Source: Euclidia mi
Taxonomy: Eukaryota > Arthropoda > Insecta > Lepidoptera > Erebidae
DNA: 64,000 bases
NCBI GenBank assembly: GCA_944739405.2
Contig: OX123193.2
Location: 21,131,516-21,195,515 of the forward strand
Reading direction: 5' to 3'
This document shows positions 44,413 through 54,740 of this stretch, piece after piece. The notes under the pieces were generated by a model that saw only the letters and a list, made by a program, of their open reading frames with translations, searched no databases and was not told the origin of the DNA. Position numbers and translations under genes: made by a program. The stretch's first letter is position 1. Every line of letters starts with the position of its first letter.

Positions 44413-44721
44413 AAGGGCGGTTTCAGATTAGCGTATTTTTCTGCGCGTATACGGTCGTTTCAGCATACGCGCTTACACGCGCGCTATATTACGCGCTTCA
44501 AAAAACCAAACTCACGTATACGGGCTTGTTCGCTCGAAACGGTAGTGACGTCTTGTCAGTGTCTACATGGATTCTGACGGCTCGTAGTTATACGAGCTTA
44601 GAAGCGCGTCAACGCTCGTACGAGTTGCGCGTGTGCCAAAAGGCGCGCCTATACGCGCCTACATGCGCTTCTAAAAACGAGCTTATACGCGCATATAAAA
44701 CGCTAATCTGAAACCGCTCTT
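44413..44721. mobile_element. MITE with ~22-bp terminal inverted repeats, ACGCGC-rich
   Basis: Ends AAGGGCGGTTTCAGATTAGC (44413) and, inverted, AAGAGCGGTTTCAGATTAGC (44721): one mismatch in 20, extending through CGT. The interior is packed with TATACGCGC/GCGCGTATA words, giving many small inverted pairs. It is 309 bp long and non-coding; the open frames in it reflect the repeated words. No convincing direct duplication flanks it (TAA on the left, TTA on the right if trimmed), so the superfamily is undecided. Confidence 0.75.
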
Positions 44722-44846
44722 AACATATAAATTTAACACACACGTTTCATTGTATTGTTTTACGTAAATTCATTGTAAAATATACATGTTGTTTGGGTGG
44801 CACAAAGGTGAACTTGAGTACCTATTAGTTTGTTTGTTTTGTTTTG

Positions 44847-45091
44847 TAGACTCACGCCTGTATCCCCGAAGGGATAGGCAGAGGTGTAATATTACACCCA
44901 CGTTTTGCCATGATTTTTGAAGTCCCACGTAATAGGGGGCGAGCCTATTGCCGTTACCGGGCACGTCCCCAGACTCCGTGCTGCTACTGATAATTCAGCA
45001 AAACCGAGTCACACTTTTGCCCGACCCGGTAATAGAACCCGGGACCTCCGATCAGCAGTCGCATCCGCTATCCACTGGACCACGGAGACAG
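44847..45091 (-). repeat. SINE S1, inverted copy with a different head
   Basis: On the minus strand: tRNA-like head TCCGTGGTCCAGTGGATAGC and GACTGCTGATCGGAGGTCCC, box B GGGTTCTATTACC, the S1 body (AGTAGCAGCACGGAGTCTGG, CCGGTAACGGCAATAGGCTC) and the tail TGCCTATCCCTTCGGGGATA with CAGGCGTGAGTCTAC. The body and tail match S1, but the region before box B differs from the two young copies, so at least two head types share one body. Confidence 0.75.
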
Positions 45092-45164
45092 TAAGAGTAT
45101 CAGCTACATATTATAATAATATAAGGTATATTATAGTACAGATCTCTCAAATCCTTATGTGCAT

Positions 45165-45480
45165 CCACACTATCTCGCGACTAGGCTCGCAGCAGAGGGT
45201 CTCGGGCTCGAATCCATGGCAGGCACCAATGACTTTAAGAAGTTAAGTGTGTATTAAATTCTTAATTATCGCTTACTTATCGATGGATAACATCGTGAGG
45301 AAACCTGCATGTCTGAGAGTTCTCAATAATGATCTCGAAAGACATTTGAAGTCTGCCAACCCGCACATGGCCAGCGTGGTGGACTATGACCGTACCTTTC
45401 TCATAGTAAGAGGAGGTCCGTGCCCAGCAGTGAGACAGTATAAAGGGCTGTTGATGTCGATGATGATGATGATGATGATG
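45165..45480 (+). repeat. SINE family S2, full body with (GAT)n tail
   Basis: Box-B-like CGGGCTCGAATCCATGG, then GCACCAATGACTTTAAGAAG, AACCTGCATGTCTGAGAG, TCTGCCAACCCGCACATGGC, GTGGTGGACTATGACCG and CCAGCAGTGAGACAG, ending in GATGATGATGATGATGATG. The tRNA-like 5' part is worn. Confidence 0.7.
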
Positions 45481-47672
45481 GGACTACGGCTCTCGTCTCA
45501 CCATTATTCTACCTATGTTTTTCTGGACTTCTGTATCTGAATCACCTATTTTCTGGTTTCGTCGTTTTTTAAACCTATTTATACAGTCGGGTTATAGTTT
45601 ATAACCTTTTTTTTGGTATCGATCAGCATTTCAGCCTAACATTTTATAACAAAGGAGTTGAGGTGAAGTCAAGGTTGTTGCTAAAAGCTATTAAATGTTA
45701 CCAAATTCTGCCGTATTTACGGCCGTTCAATTTCAGCATTTGGTTTGTTAACGTTTTTGGTAATAATTATGTTAAAACTCGAAAAAAGCCACAGAGAATA
45801 CATAACACATATGTACGTATGTACTTGGAGTATTAATCATTTGAAACATTTAACAGTACCTGCGCAGGGTAAGCCAGGTAAGGCCAATAACCAGGTCTAA
45901 AGCTACCTTAATTAAAAAATTAAACTTCTAGCCTTTAAATATAAACTTAAAACGCGTCTGTTGCGATCAATGAAGCTCGGTGCAGCCGGATCATTGCTTC
46001 ATCATCTTCCGACGTCATATACTTCACGGCCTAGTCCCCAGGATACGCCGCAAAACCCACTCTTCCGTTTTCGCCATCCATTTACTACCAGCCACTCTCC
46101 TCAAGTCATGAGTGTATCTGATACATTGTCCAGCGACGTGATAAAATTATTAGTCTAAAATTTTATTAACATAACCAAAAAATTTCAACAGCTTCACATT
46201 CATGAAAAGCTACAAACAAAAATCCCCATTTTCATGCTCCACAAAGCTGCTATACAAGGTAGCTAAGATTCGTACGATATTCATACGATTTTTATAAGTT
46301 CAGCCTTCGTGTACTTAAGAAGAAAATATATTGCTCCAGCAGCGTTTGAACGTAGTACGCATTATTTTATACAATTTACGTTTTCAAGGATTCCGAGTAT
46401 GTGGAAGGAAGTTAACAATAGTAGCAAAGTTGGTTGGATTTCAGTATTTCATAATGTTGTAACTGGAATAAGTATAAAAGAAACTAAGTTACTTATTTGT
46501 ATTCGTAAAATCATGTATACAACCAACAGATAAAAAGGAACTGCGTTACATACGCTGAAGATCAATCAGCATCGATTACTTACAGATATTACAAAACAGT
46601 TCAAATTTTGGGGCAATTCTCTAATTTTGAAATAATTTCTGAATTGTGATATCTTGCAGAAAAATATAAATTTAATTTGAATAAAGCCGTACCGATAATT
46701 CAAAACAGGATCTTCTATATAATTTTGTCTACCATTTATAAATTAATTTGTCACTTATCCGACAGTAGACAGTTAAACTCGTCCTTATCTTGTTAGATAA
46801 GTGAGCAATCAGAAAATTGGTATTTCATTTAAATGTTTTTGGCTATCCAAAGAGTACCTGGTAGCATCGAATAGTATTGTTTTTCGGTTTCAAATACATA
46901 AGAAAAAACCGGTGATCCCAAAGACAACTTACATGTATTGCAGAACTACTAAACCAAATTTTATGAAGCTAAAATTTACATAATATATACCTTTAGAGAT
47001 CAACGTTATTATATTCGTTTTTAAATAAACCTCGTACCTAGTTAGGTAGTTACAGACACATCTTTATTGTTGGGTTAATAATATCTTACTAGTAGTTCGA
47101 CAATTGATCAGGATTCAAATTTCATTTATTTGAAACATTTATGACAAAGATAAACCTAGCTCTTCTAAAATAAAATTAATATTAATAGTAACATTTATGT
47201 TTGTAATACTACAGAAACATTAAATTAATAGCCACAAAAGCCTTCTTGCAGAGAATCCGAGTGAAATCTGCTTTTTGAAAACGAGAAATTCCGATGCAAC
47301 GCGAGGCACAAAGGACTGACCGGATCTTTATAGAGACGGCTTTGTAGACAAGTAGGATGGCTCTCAACACCTTTTTATGTTTAGATCTATGTATCAGTAT
47401 CAGTTTTGTATGCGGGACGAAACCGTTTTGGGAGTTTGTTAATACTCTTAGATCTTCTATTGAATTGAAATCCAGTTTTGCAATTCAGTTTACGAACTCG
47501 GAAGATCTGAAAAAGGACTAGTGTTACAGCCAAGTTCTCGTAAATACATTAATGTTATTTAAAGGTAATAACTTTGTGAATTACTAAAACTCTCTTTAAG
47601 TAAGAGAAAAGAAAACCCATGACTCCAAAAAGTACTATCGCATTAGTGCATTTTTATAATCACTTTTACTAA
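45481..47672. other. Non-coding, nothing recognised
   Basis: AT-rich with no recognised repeat. A more GC-rich patch at 45960-46160 carries a 65-codon plus-strand frame (proline/serine-rich) without any motif I know. Confidence 0.3.
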
Positions 47673-48689
47673 ATAGTCCATTGAAAAGTTACATTTGGGG
47701 TTGCATTTGTCAGAGGACGCAATTTTATTTTACAGATGTGTAGGGAGGGCTAGTGTAAAGCCTGATCCAAATTTGTGGGCTCGTACCTCTTGTTTCATGG
47801 CCGCCATCTCGGAAAGAGTGCAGGTGCAGATGGTTTTTTGATTATCTGTTAAACAATTGGCCGCACAAAGATTAGATATGGCTTTTGTTGCAAATTAAAT
47901 TCTCTACAACTTAGGTCCTGAAACTTTTGTCATAAAGCCTAAAATAAAAAGTTTTATCTGTATTGTTGTTTTATTTTGGTAATTTTGTGTTTTCCTTTAT
48001 AACTGAGTCCTCAATCTTTGAGATGAGCCAGGCTTTGCTTCAGGGTCTGATCGAGCGCCAGTATAAAATTTTTGCTGAAGAACTTTAGAGGAAAGTCGCG
48101 TTTTCATCGGCAATTCATCATTTTCCTCAATTAATTTTGATATGTACAATAATTTTCTTGCAGGTGTCCCCAGAACATTTAGGCATAGCAGAATACATTG
48201 CAGTATCCGCTGGCTGGGCAGACTATCAACGTTAGATGCTCAGAGATAGAGTTTGTCTTTTTTATTCAACTCCAGTTTTAGCAGTTTTAGGGTCGTTGTT
48301 ATGAGTGAAAATTGGACCTTATGCTACTGCAGTGGCTCACGTTGGACGACTGGGTCTTGTTTTGGGAAGAAGTAAAGACAAATATTATCTATTGTTTATT
48401 GTTGAAGACGAAAAAATTATAACACATTAAAAGAAAATTTGTTGCAAATTTCATTCGATTTTCCTTTGTAACTTTGTTGTCTTTCGTTTTACGGCAATAG
48501 TTTGCCAGATAAACTAGAAAACTCATTTTACCACTCTTTGCAAGATGGCGGCTGCAGGACAAGGGCTGATGCCCCACAAACTTGGCCTTAACATAATACT
48601 AGCCCCCTTCTAGACATCTATAAAATGAAATCATGTCCCCTGACAAATGCACGCTAAGCCCAAAAATATGTAACATGTCAATGGACTAT
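47673..48689. mobile_element. Foldback element with long, diverged inverted arms
   Basis: From ATAGTCCATTGA at 47673 inward, the left side reads GCATTTGTCAGAGGAC, ATTTTATTTTACAGATGT, AAATTTGTGGGCTCG, GCCGCCATCTCGGAAAGAGTG. From 48689 inward on the other strand come ATAGTCCATTGA, GCATTTGTCAGGGGAC, TTTCATTTTATAGATGT, AAGTTTGTGGGGCATC, GCCGCCATCTTGCAAAGAGTG. The arms are at least 150 bp and probably more than 300 bp, clearly diverged. The ~300-bp centre has no full ORF. An old foldback or MITE-type transposon. Confidence 0.65.
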
Positions 48690-48774
48690 AAATCACCTGA
48701 TTATATTAATGAAAAAATTATTTAATATTCACAAACATAACAAAACGTATGTATTGTTTGATATTTCGTTTGTA

Positions 48775-50656
48775 CATACATACATACATACATAGACTCA
48801 TGCCTGTTTCCCGGAGGGGTAGGCCGAGACTATGGAATGCCTTTTGCAACGATCCTGACATAACTCTCTTGCTACATTCACTCCCATCAAGTTTCTCATG
48901 CATGCTCTGCTGTTTAGGGTACTTCTGACCTGTCCTTTTTTTAGGATGTCTCCAATCTGGCCAGAGAACGTCCGCCTAGGTTTTCCCCTTCGTCCTGTCC
49001 CATTCACACTTGCCTTATATATCTTCTTTGTCAGTCTTTCGTCATCCATCCTCTCCATGTGCCCAAACCATCTTAACATGCCTTTCTCAATGCTTGTCAC
49101 TACATCTTCTTTTACCCCACACCACTCTCGTATCACACAATTCTTTACTCTGTCGGTCAAAGACACATCACACATACTTCTCAGTGCTCTCATTTCTACA
49201 GCATTTATTCTACTTTCAAGTCTCTACTGCCATACCCAACTTTCAATACCATACATAGGGGTAGGCACTAACACCCCTCTATGCACAGCCAAATGCGCCT
49301 TTTTGGACACGTTTTGACTGTTCAGAAACGCCTTCAGAGCTCCATTCACTCTATTACCTGCATTAACTCTTCTTTCAATATCTTTTTCATTCTTACCATC
49401 TCTTGTACCTAAGTAAAAAAACTCATTCACTTGTTCCACTCGCTGTCCATCGATCAAAACTTTACAAGCCGTAACGCATTCCTCTTTTTCAAAAACCATA
49501 AGTTTCGTTTTACCTACATTCACTTTCATTCCTTCCTCTCTAACGCACCATGCATGATTGTTACCATCTCCTGCAACTCCTCCGCTGAAGATGCAAGTAT
49601 TACCTGATCATCAGCATAAAGGAGGCGTTTGACGAGTAACCCATTCATCCTTAATCCGCAGTCACTATGTTTTAAATCTTACAAACAACTGTCCATGAAG
49701 AGGTTTAACAGCCACGACGACGCTACACATCCCTGTCTAACACCTTTCTCGATGGTAAACCAGTCAGTGTATACCCCGTTTATCCTCACACAAGCTCTAG
49801 AATCCTCATAAAGGGATTTCAGAGCTCGAATGAGGCTGCTGTCCACCCCATTCATTGACAGCACCGACCACATTTCATTCCTCACCACTTTATCGTAAGC
49901 CTTTTCCAAATCCACGAATGCGCAATAGCCCTTTTCACCTTTGGCCAAAAACTTTTCGGCTATGCTTCGCAAGGAAAAAACCTGATCCGTACATCCCATA
50001 CACTTTCGGAATCCCGCTTGTACATCCCATATTTTCTTGTCGGTTACTTTCATAACTCTTTCAATCAGTACCTTTGCATACAATTTGCCAACAATGCTGA
50101 GAAGGCTAATGCCTCTATAGTTTTTGCAGTCTTAATGCGAGCCTTTTCCTTTATAAAGAGGCACAACTACAGCTGTGACCCAGTCATTAGATACTCGGCC
50201 GGTGCTCCAGCACAAGTTATATAACCGCTGCAACTGACCAACTATGATGCCCTGTCCATCCATCAGCATTTCGTCTGTAATCCTATCATATCCTGCAGCC
50301 TTACCTACTTTCATACTTTCCAGTGCCTTCACGGTTTCATCCACGCCAATAACGCTTTCATCATTGCTATCATTACCATTCATTTCATCGATCGGTGTCT
50401 CTATCGCCGTTCTTTCAAATAACCCTTCAAAATACTGTTTCCATCTCTTCAGCACGCACGATTTACCATTCACTATCCTTCCATTTTTGTCTCTGATCGA
50501 TGTGTATTCTGAGGATTGAGTTCTTCCTTGAACTGCACGAACGGATTTCCAGAAAAACTTAATGTTTCTCCGGAAACCGTCAGATAATCTGCTATCAAAC
50601 TCATCTTTCTTTTCCTCTTTTTTCCTTTTAACCATTTCTTTCACTATTCTTTTTGA
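48775..50656 (-). mobile_element. LINE-A: 5'-truncated RTE-like LINE with 14-bp target duplication
   Basis: The insertion is delimited by exact 14-bp copies of ATATTTCGTTTGTA at 48761-48774 and 50657-50670. On the minus strand it carries the C-terminal ~600 codons of an RT protein and ends with a (TATG)n tail at 48775-48797, immediately after the stop codon, with essentially no 3' UTR. The 5' end (50656) is truncated in the region before the RT domain. The clade is judged RTE-like from the NYRGISLLS motif and the basic C-terminal tail, and is not verified. Confidence 0.9.
48798..50656 (-). pseudogene. LINE-A reverse transcriptase, inactivated
   Basis: Pieces in order. 50132-50656: pre-RT and RT start (KRIVKEMVKRKKEEKKDEF, GYDRITDEMLMDG, VVVPLYKGKG), ended by an in-frame TAA. 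About 50129-49679: same frame, CKNYRGISLLS, AGFRKCMGCTDQ, FVDLEKAYDKV, GVRQGCVAS, then a TAA. About 49676-49550: still in frame, with LLYADDQVILASS, so the catalytic YADD survives. A frameshift near 49540 leads to 49224-49529 (GMKVNVGKTKLMVF), then 48798-49193 (the C-terminal tail GTGRRGKPRRTFSGQI, ending SAYPSGKQA). Two nonsense codons and frameshifts make it a pseudogene. Confidence 0.88.
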
Positions 50657-50975
50657 ATATTTCGTTTGTATTTGTATTATTTGCAAAAAATCCATTTACT
50701 TATTCTGAAATATTTAAATGCGCGCACAGTTCACCAGACAACGAGTACGTCACATCATCGGCTTAACATGCACATCCGTCGTATTGTTACTGTAATGAAT
50801 GCGCCGCGTAGTCGACCCATGCGGTATCTGCCTCATGACGAACGAATAACCAACAATGCTTCTGTATTACTGCACCATGTTAACAACTGAAACTAGGAAC
50901 ATTCTTTGCAAAATTTAAATATGCTGATAAACAAATGCACAACCACAATATTATTGCCAGTAAAAATGCAGATAA

Positions 50976-51177
50976 CATACATAGACTCACGCCTGTTTCC
51001 CGAAGGGGTAGGCAGAGACTACGGACGTTCTCTGACCAGATTGGAGACATCCTAAAAAAGGGACAGGTCAAAAGTACCCTAACCGCTTGAGCATGCATGA
51101 AAAATTTGATGGGAGTGAATGAAGCAAGGGAGATATGTCAGGATCGTTGCAAATGGCATTCCGTAGTCTCTGCCTAG
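50976..51177. mobile_element. Twin-primed 202-bp insertion of LINE-A
   Basis: Flanked by 10-bp copies of ATGCAGATAA (50966-50975 and 51178-51187). The left part (50976 to about 51025) is the LINE-A 3' end on the minus strand (CATACATAGACTCACGCC...GCAGAGACTACGG). The rest (to 51177) is the adjoining upstream LINE-A sequence on the plus strand (ACGTTCTCTGACCAGATTGG...TCCGTAGTCTCTGCCT). One target duplication around both opposed parts means a single insertion, as expected from twin priming. About 15 bp at the junction are present in both parts. Confidence 0.85.
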
Positions 51178-51187
51178 ATGCAGATAA

Positions 51188-51557
51188 ACTAAACTGAAAC
51201 CCTATGCCAAGCGCGAGTACTAGTCAGATAGTATTAGTATGATCTCCGCACGTTACTTTATGTAATCAGCCTGTAGCTGTATAATGTGTTACAACTAATA
51301 ATTGCCTATGCAAGTTAGTCGAGGCTCGTGGTCGACGAGCTGACTACGTCTAATATTAACTTTAATGAACAGCGTGTAGAGGAAGCCACTGTTTTATTAG
51401 TTTCACACAAAGTTTGTTTACTTGGCAAGTTATGGCAGGTAAACGCATCTTAGATACCGACACTGCACGTTATACCTCGGGCTACGTTGTTTGTTAACTT
51501 GGTAAATTCGTATATAACGATCCAAGGTTAGACTCGATGCTTTATTATGAATCAAAG
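51188..51557. other. Non-coding next to the truncated BEL/Pao element
   Basis: No coding signal. It could contain host sequence exposed by the deletion that removed the 3' half of the BEL/Pao integrase. I could not match it to sequence right of 55811, so it is not recognisably an LTR. Confidence 0.35.
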
Positions 51558-51911
51558 CTATAACAACGCGTCAGCGTTGTTTTGTACATAGTAATAATAA
51601 TATTTGATGTGTTTTCTCACAAGTGACTTAGCTCTGATAATCCAGTATTTGGAGCGTAAGTAACACAACATTAACCGAACCCCACCGTGAAGCGTCTTCA
51701 GATGTGCATCAGCGATAATTAATGTGGTCAAAGGATTCTTATTTCCTAAAATTACGGGGTTCTTCATATATTGAGATAAATTCGCGTGTCGCAAACGACC
51801 GCCCACCCTGAGTATATTTTTCTCGCCTAAATATGGGTTAAGGGAACGTAGTGAACTTCTCTTCTGTATTTGTTTCTTTATCTTAAGTCTTTCTATTTCT
51901 TGAAAATATTC
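51558..51911 (-). pseudogene. BEL/Pao integrase N-terminal fragment
   Basis: Same frame as pol, after the UAA at 51912-51914. It contains NPYLGEKNILRVGGRLRHA and the zinc-binding H-x4-H part of the integrase H2C2 domain (AHLKTLHGG, then YLRSKYWI). It breaks off after RKHIK, before the CxxC pair and the D-D-E catalytic core. Confidence 0.85.
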
Positions 51912-54740
51912 TTACTGTTGAGCCTTTATAATGCAAATGTTTAAGGAATCTTCTAATTCTTGTGTTGATAAGCTACTACGTTGACTGTCCTTGTTCTTCT
52001 TGTAAGTTAAAAATCTTCTGCAGTAAGCAATACATTTTAATAATTCTGTTAAGCTTTCAAATTTATCAAGCTGTGATATTAAAGTTGTTTCTAGTTCCAT
52101 GTTTTGTGTCGTGCTCAGGTAAGTGCCAATTTTTGTTGTTTTTAATTCTAAGTCTGTTTCTGTAATTTCTTGTTTACTAATTTGTATTTGTGTTTCAGAT
52201 AGCCAGCCTGGTTCGTGCCACCACAAATCGCATTTCTTCAAATCAGCTAGCAGCATTCCACGTGAAGCCAGATCAGCGGGATTTTCATGTGACTGTACAC
52301 GGTGCCAACGTTTGTTATTGACATTATCAATGATTTCTACGACCCGATTTGCTACGAAGGGTTTCCATCTATTGGGTTCACCACAAAGCCAAGCCATAAC
52401 TATCTGGGAGTCTGTCCACGCGTATATCTGTGACGTTGGTATTCTTATTGCTTGTCCAATCTGTTTCATGAGCTTAGAAAGGAGTAAAGCACCGCACAGC
52501 TCTAAACGAGGCACTGAAATTGTTTTTACAGGTGCTACTCTAGTTCTAGCGGCGATCAGTCTGGTGGAAATATTGTTATCCGTTGTGACTCTCAAATAGA
52601 CAACTGCTGCATAGGCATGCATCAAAGCGTCGCTGAAACCATGGATCTGAATGGTATCTTGATTTGAAGTCGTTGTACCCAACCATCTCTCTATTTTTAT
52701 GGTACTGGTGTGCTCAAAGTCAGATCTGACTTGTTGCCATTGTTCTTCTAAAGCACTGCTAATTTTGTCGTCCCAATTTATACGTTCCAGCCAAAGTTTC
52801 TGAATTAATATTTTTGCCAAAACAGTGCTTGGTGCTATCCAGCCAAGAGGATCGAAAAGTTTTTGAATGTCAGACAAAATATTTCTTTTTGTAATAATCT
52901 TGGGCATAGATGGTCGGCAAACTTTATATTGTAATTGGTCTGATGTTAAGTTCCATGCTATTCCCAAGGCCTTGGTTGTACCATTGAGATTCAAATCTAT
53001 CTGAACTTTCGCTGATCTGTTGTGTTTCTCTATTGACTTCATAAAATTTATGCTATTGGATGCCCATTTGGTAAGATGAAATTTGTCTCTCTCTAATGTA
53101 TCTGATACACCTCTTGCGAGTGATATAGCTTCAGCTGGAAAATCTCCACCAGAGACCAAATCATCGACGAAGAAATCTTGTAATATTGTTTGAGTGACAA
53201 GTTCATTCTCTTTATGGTCATTCTCTTTAGCTTCGACCTTGGCTACTTGTTGCAGGGTTCTAACCGCCAAATAAGGCGCTGCGGTCACGCCAAAGGTGAC
53301 TCTAAGTAACCTATATTCATCTATGCTGTCAGATTCGTCTTGCCGCCATAGAATGCGTTGATAGTCAGCGTCTTCATGGGTTACTTTTATTTCGCGATAC
53401 ATTTGTTTTACGTCAGCTAGAAAACCAATTTGCTTCATTCGCCATCGCATCATAATACTTCTCAAGTCTTCTTGCAGCTGAGGACCCACTAGCAGTTCTT
53501 CGTTTAAAGAAACATTGTTTGTTCCTCTACATGACGCGTCAAACACAACGCGTGTTCGAGTGGTCTCCTTGTCGGTGCGGACAACAGCGTGGTGTGGTAA
53601 GTAGACTGATGGTTTATTTCTTTCACTTTCAGGTATCTTTTCCATATGACCTTGATGTATGTAATCTTTTATAACCTTGCTGTATTCCCTTTTCAGGTCT
53701 GGTGATCTCTTGAACTTCCTTTCTAGTTGTAAAAATCTTTGAAGTGCTATATCTTTTGTATTTCCTTGCGGTGATTGTGGACTGTCTGTTCTAAACGGTA
53801 ATTTGACAATATACCTTCCTTCTTTGTCTTTAGTTGTAGTTTTTTCATATTTTTCTTCACACAGCTGTTCTTCTCTTGTTAAATGTCTACTTATATCTTT
53901 GTCTATCTCCCATATTGATTTCAACATCTCCTCTATATCCACTGAGTGATGCATAACCGTCAGTTGATTCTCATTTTTGTTTTCACCTTTTCTTGTATGG
54001 ATTTCACCGAAGAGTATCAATCCAAGACTGGTCTTCTGGGCGCTTGGTGTTCCCGGTGGACCCTTGATGAAATTGTTTTGTAGAATTTCTGTGTATTCCT
54101 TCACACCCAAGAGAAGGTCTATGGCACCTGGCGTAAAATACGACGGATCAGCCAAGTTGAGCCCTTGAATATGAGGCCATGTTTGTGGTTTGATTGTTTC
54201 AATGGGTATCTTTGTGGTCAATAGCTTGGACATAACATAAGCCTCAATGGGTAAACAAAAGTTTCGGTCCCATTGTGAACTGACTTCCAGTTTTACCACA
54301 TGCTTGATTGCGGTCCGAGAAGATCCCACACCTACAACATTTGCTGTTATAGGTCGCGTATTACGCTCTAGTTTTAACGATTGCGCTGCTTTCTCGCTAA
54401 TAAATGCTGCTTCGGAACCTTGATCTATCAGCGCCCGCAGTAGTATTGTATGACCATGCTTGCTTCTTGCTTGTACCACCGCCGTTGCCAATAGTACTAC
54501 TCTCTGCCTAGTACTGCAATGTGACGCTATCATTGTGTTGATATGTACTCCTTGTTCTTCTTCTACACGTGTAACAATCGCCTGTGAACTAGTATCTTCA
54601 CCCGATTGCTTGGTCTTCATGTCATGTAAAAGAGAATGATGGCGTTGATGACACACCCGACAGGACACTGGCACTTTACATTTGAATGCTGAATGCCCTG
54701 GTACTAAGCAGTTGAAACAGAATTGTTTGTTTTTAACGAA
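51912..54740 (-). CDS. BEL/Pao pol: protease, reverse transcriptase, RNase H
   Basis: Open from just after the UAG at 54741-54743. It starts with the end of gag (zinc knuckle CFNCLVPGHSAFKC and a further CRVCHQRHHSLLH). Residues are counted from 54674: aspartic protease with IDQGSE at 83-88 (catalytic D84); reverse transcriptase with VVFDASCRGTN at 376-386, D421 in FLADVKQMYREI, FGVTAAPYLA and catalytic FVDD at 502-505; the BEL/Pao linker with FDPLGWIAPSTVLAKI; RNase H with D682, E725 (PRLELCGA), D755 (WTDSQ) and D801 (NPADLASRG). All catalytic residues are present, but the single frame ends at a UAA inside the RNase H-integrase connection. Confidence 0.92.
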   Translation of the reverse strand, partial: FVKNKQFCFNCLVPGHSAFKCKVPVSCRVCHQRHHSLLHDMKTKQSGEDTSSQAIVTRVEEEQGVHINTMIASHCSTRQRVVLLATAVVQARSKHGHTILLRALIDQGSEAAFISEKAAQSLKLERNTRPITANVVGVGSSRTAIKHVVKLEVSSQWDRNFCLPIEAYVMSKLLTTKIPIETIKPQTWPHIQGLNLADPSYFTPGAIDLLLGVKEYTEILQNNFIKGPPGTPSAQKTSLGLILFGEIHTRKGENKNENQLTVMHHSVDIEEMLKSIWEIDKDISRHLTREEQLCEEKYEKTTTKDKEGRYIVKLPFRTDSPQSPQGNTKDIALQRFLQLERKFKRSPDLKREYSKVIKDYIHQGHMEKIPESERNKPSVYLPHHAVVRTDKETTRTRVVFDASCRGTNNVSLNEELLVGPQLQEDLRSIMMRWRMKQIGFLADVKQMYREIKVTHEDADYQRILWRQDESDSIDEYRLLRVTFGVTAAPYLAVRTLQQVAKVEAKENDHKENELVTQTILQDFFVDDLVSGGDFPAEAISLARGVSDTLERDKFHLTKWASNSINFMKSIEKHNRSAKVQIDLNLNGTTKALGIAWNLTSDQLQYKVCRPSMPKIITKRNILSDIQKLFDPLGWIAPSTVLAKILIQKLWLERINWDDKISSALEEQWQQVRSDFEHTSTIKIERWLGTTTSNQDTIQIHGFSDALMHAYAAVVYLRVTTDNNISTRLIAARTRVAPVKTISVPRLELCGALLLSKLMKQIGQAIRIPTSQIYAWTDSQIVMAWLCGEPNRWKPFVANRVVEIIDNVNNKRWHRVQSHENPADLASRGMLLADLKKCDLWWHEPGWLSETQIQISKQEITETDLELKTTKIGTYLSTTQNMELETTLISQLDKFESLTELLKCIAYCRRFLTYKKNKDSQRSSLSTQELEDSLNICIIKAQQ

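Noticed and set aside
48898..49317. 139-codon plus-strand ORF.
   Set aside because: Antisense shadow of the LINE-A coding region; the same shadow recurs at 62264-62587.
52123..52599. 158-codon plus-strand ORF.
   Set aside because: Antisense to the RNase H part of the BEL/Pao pol gene.
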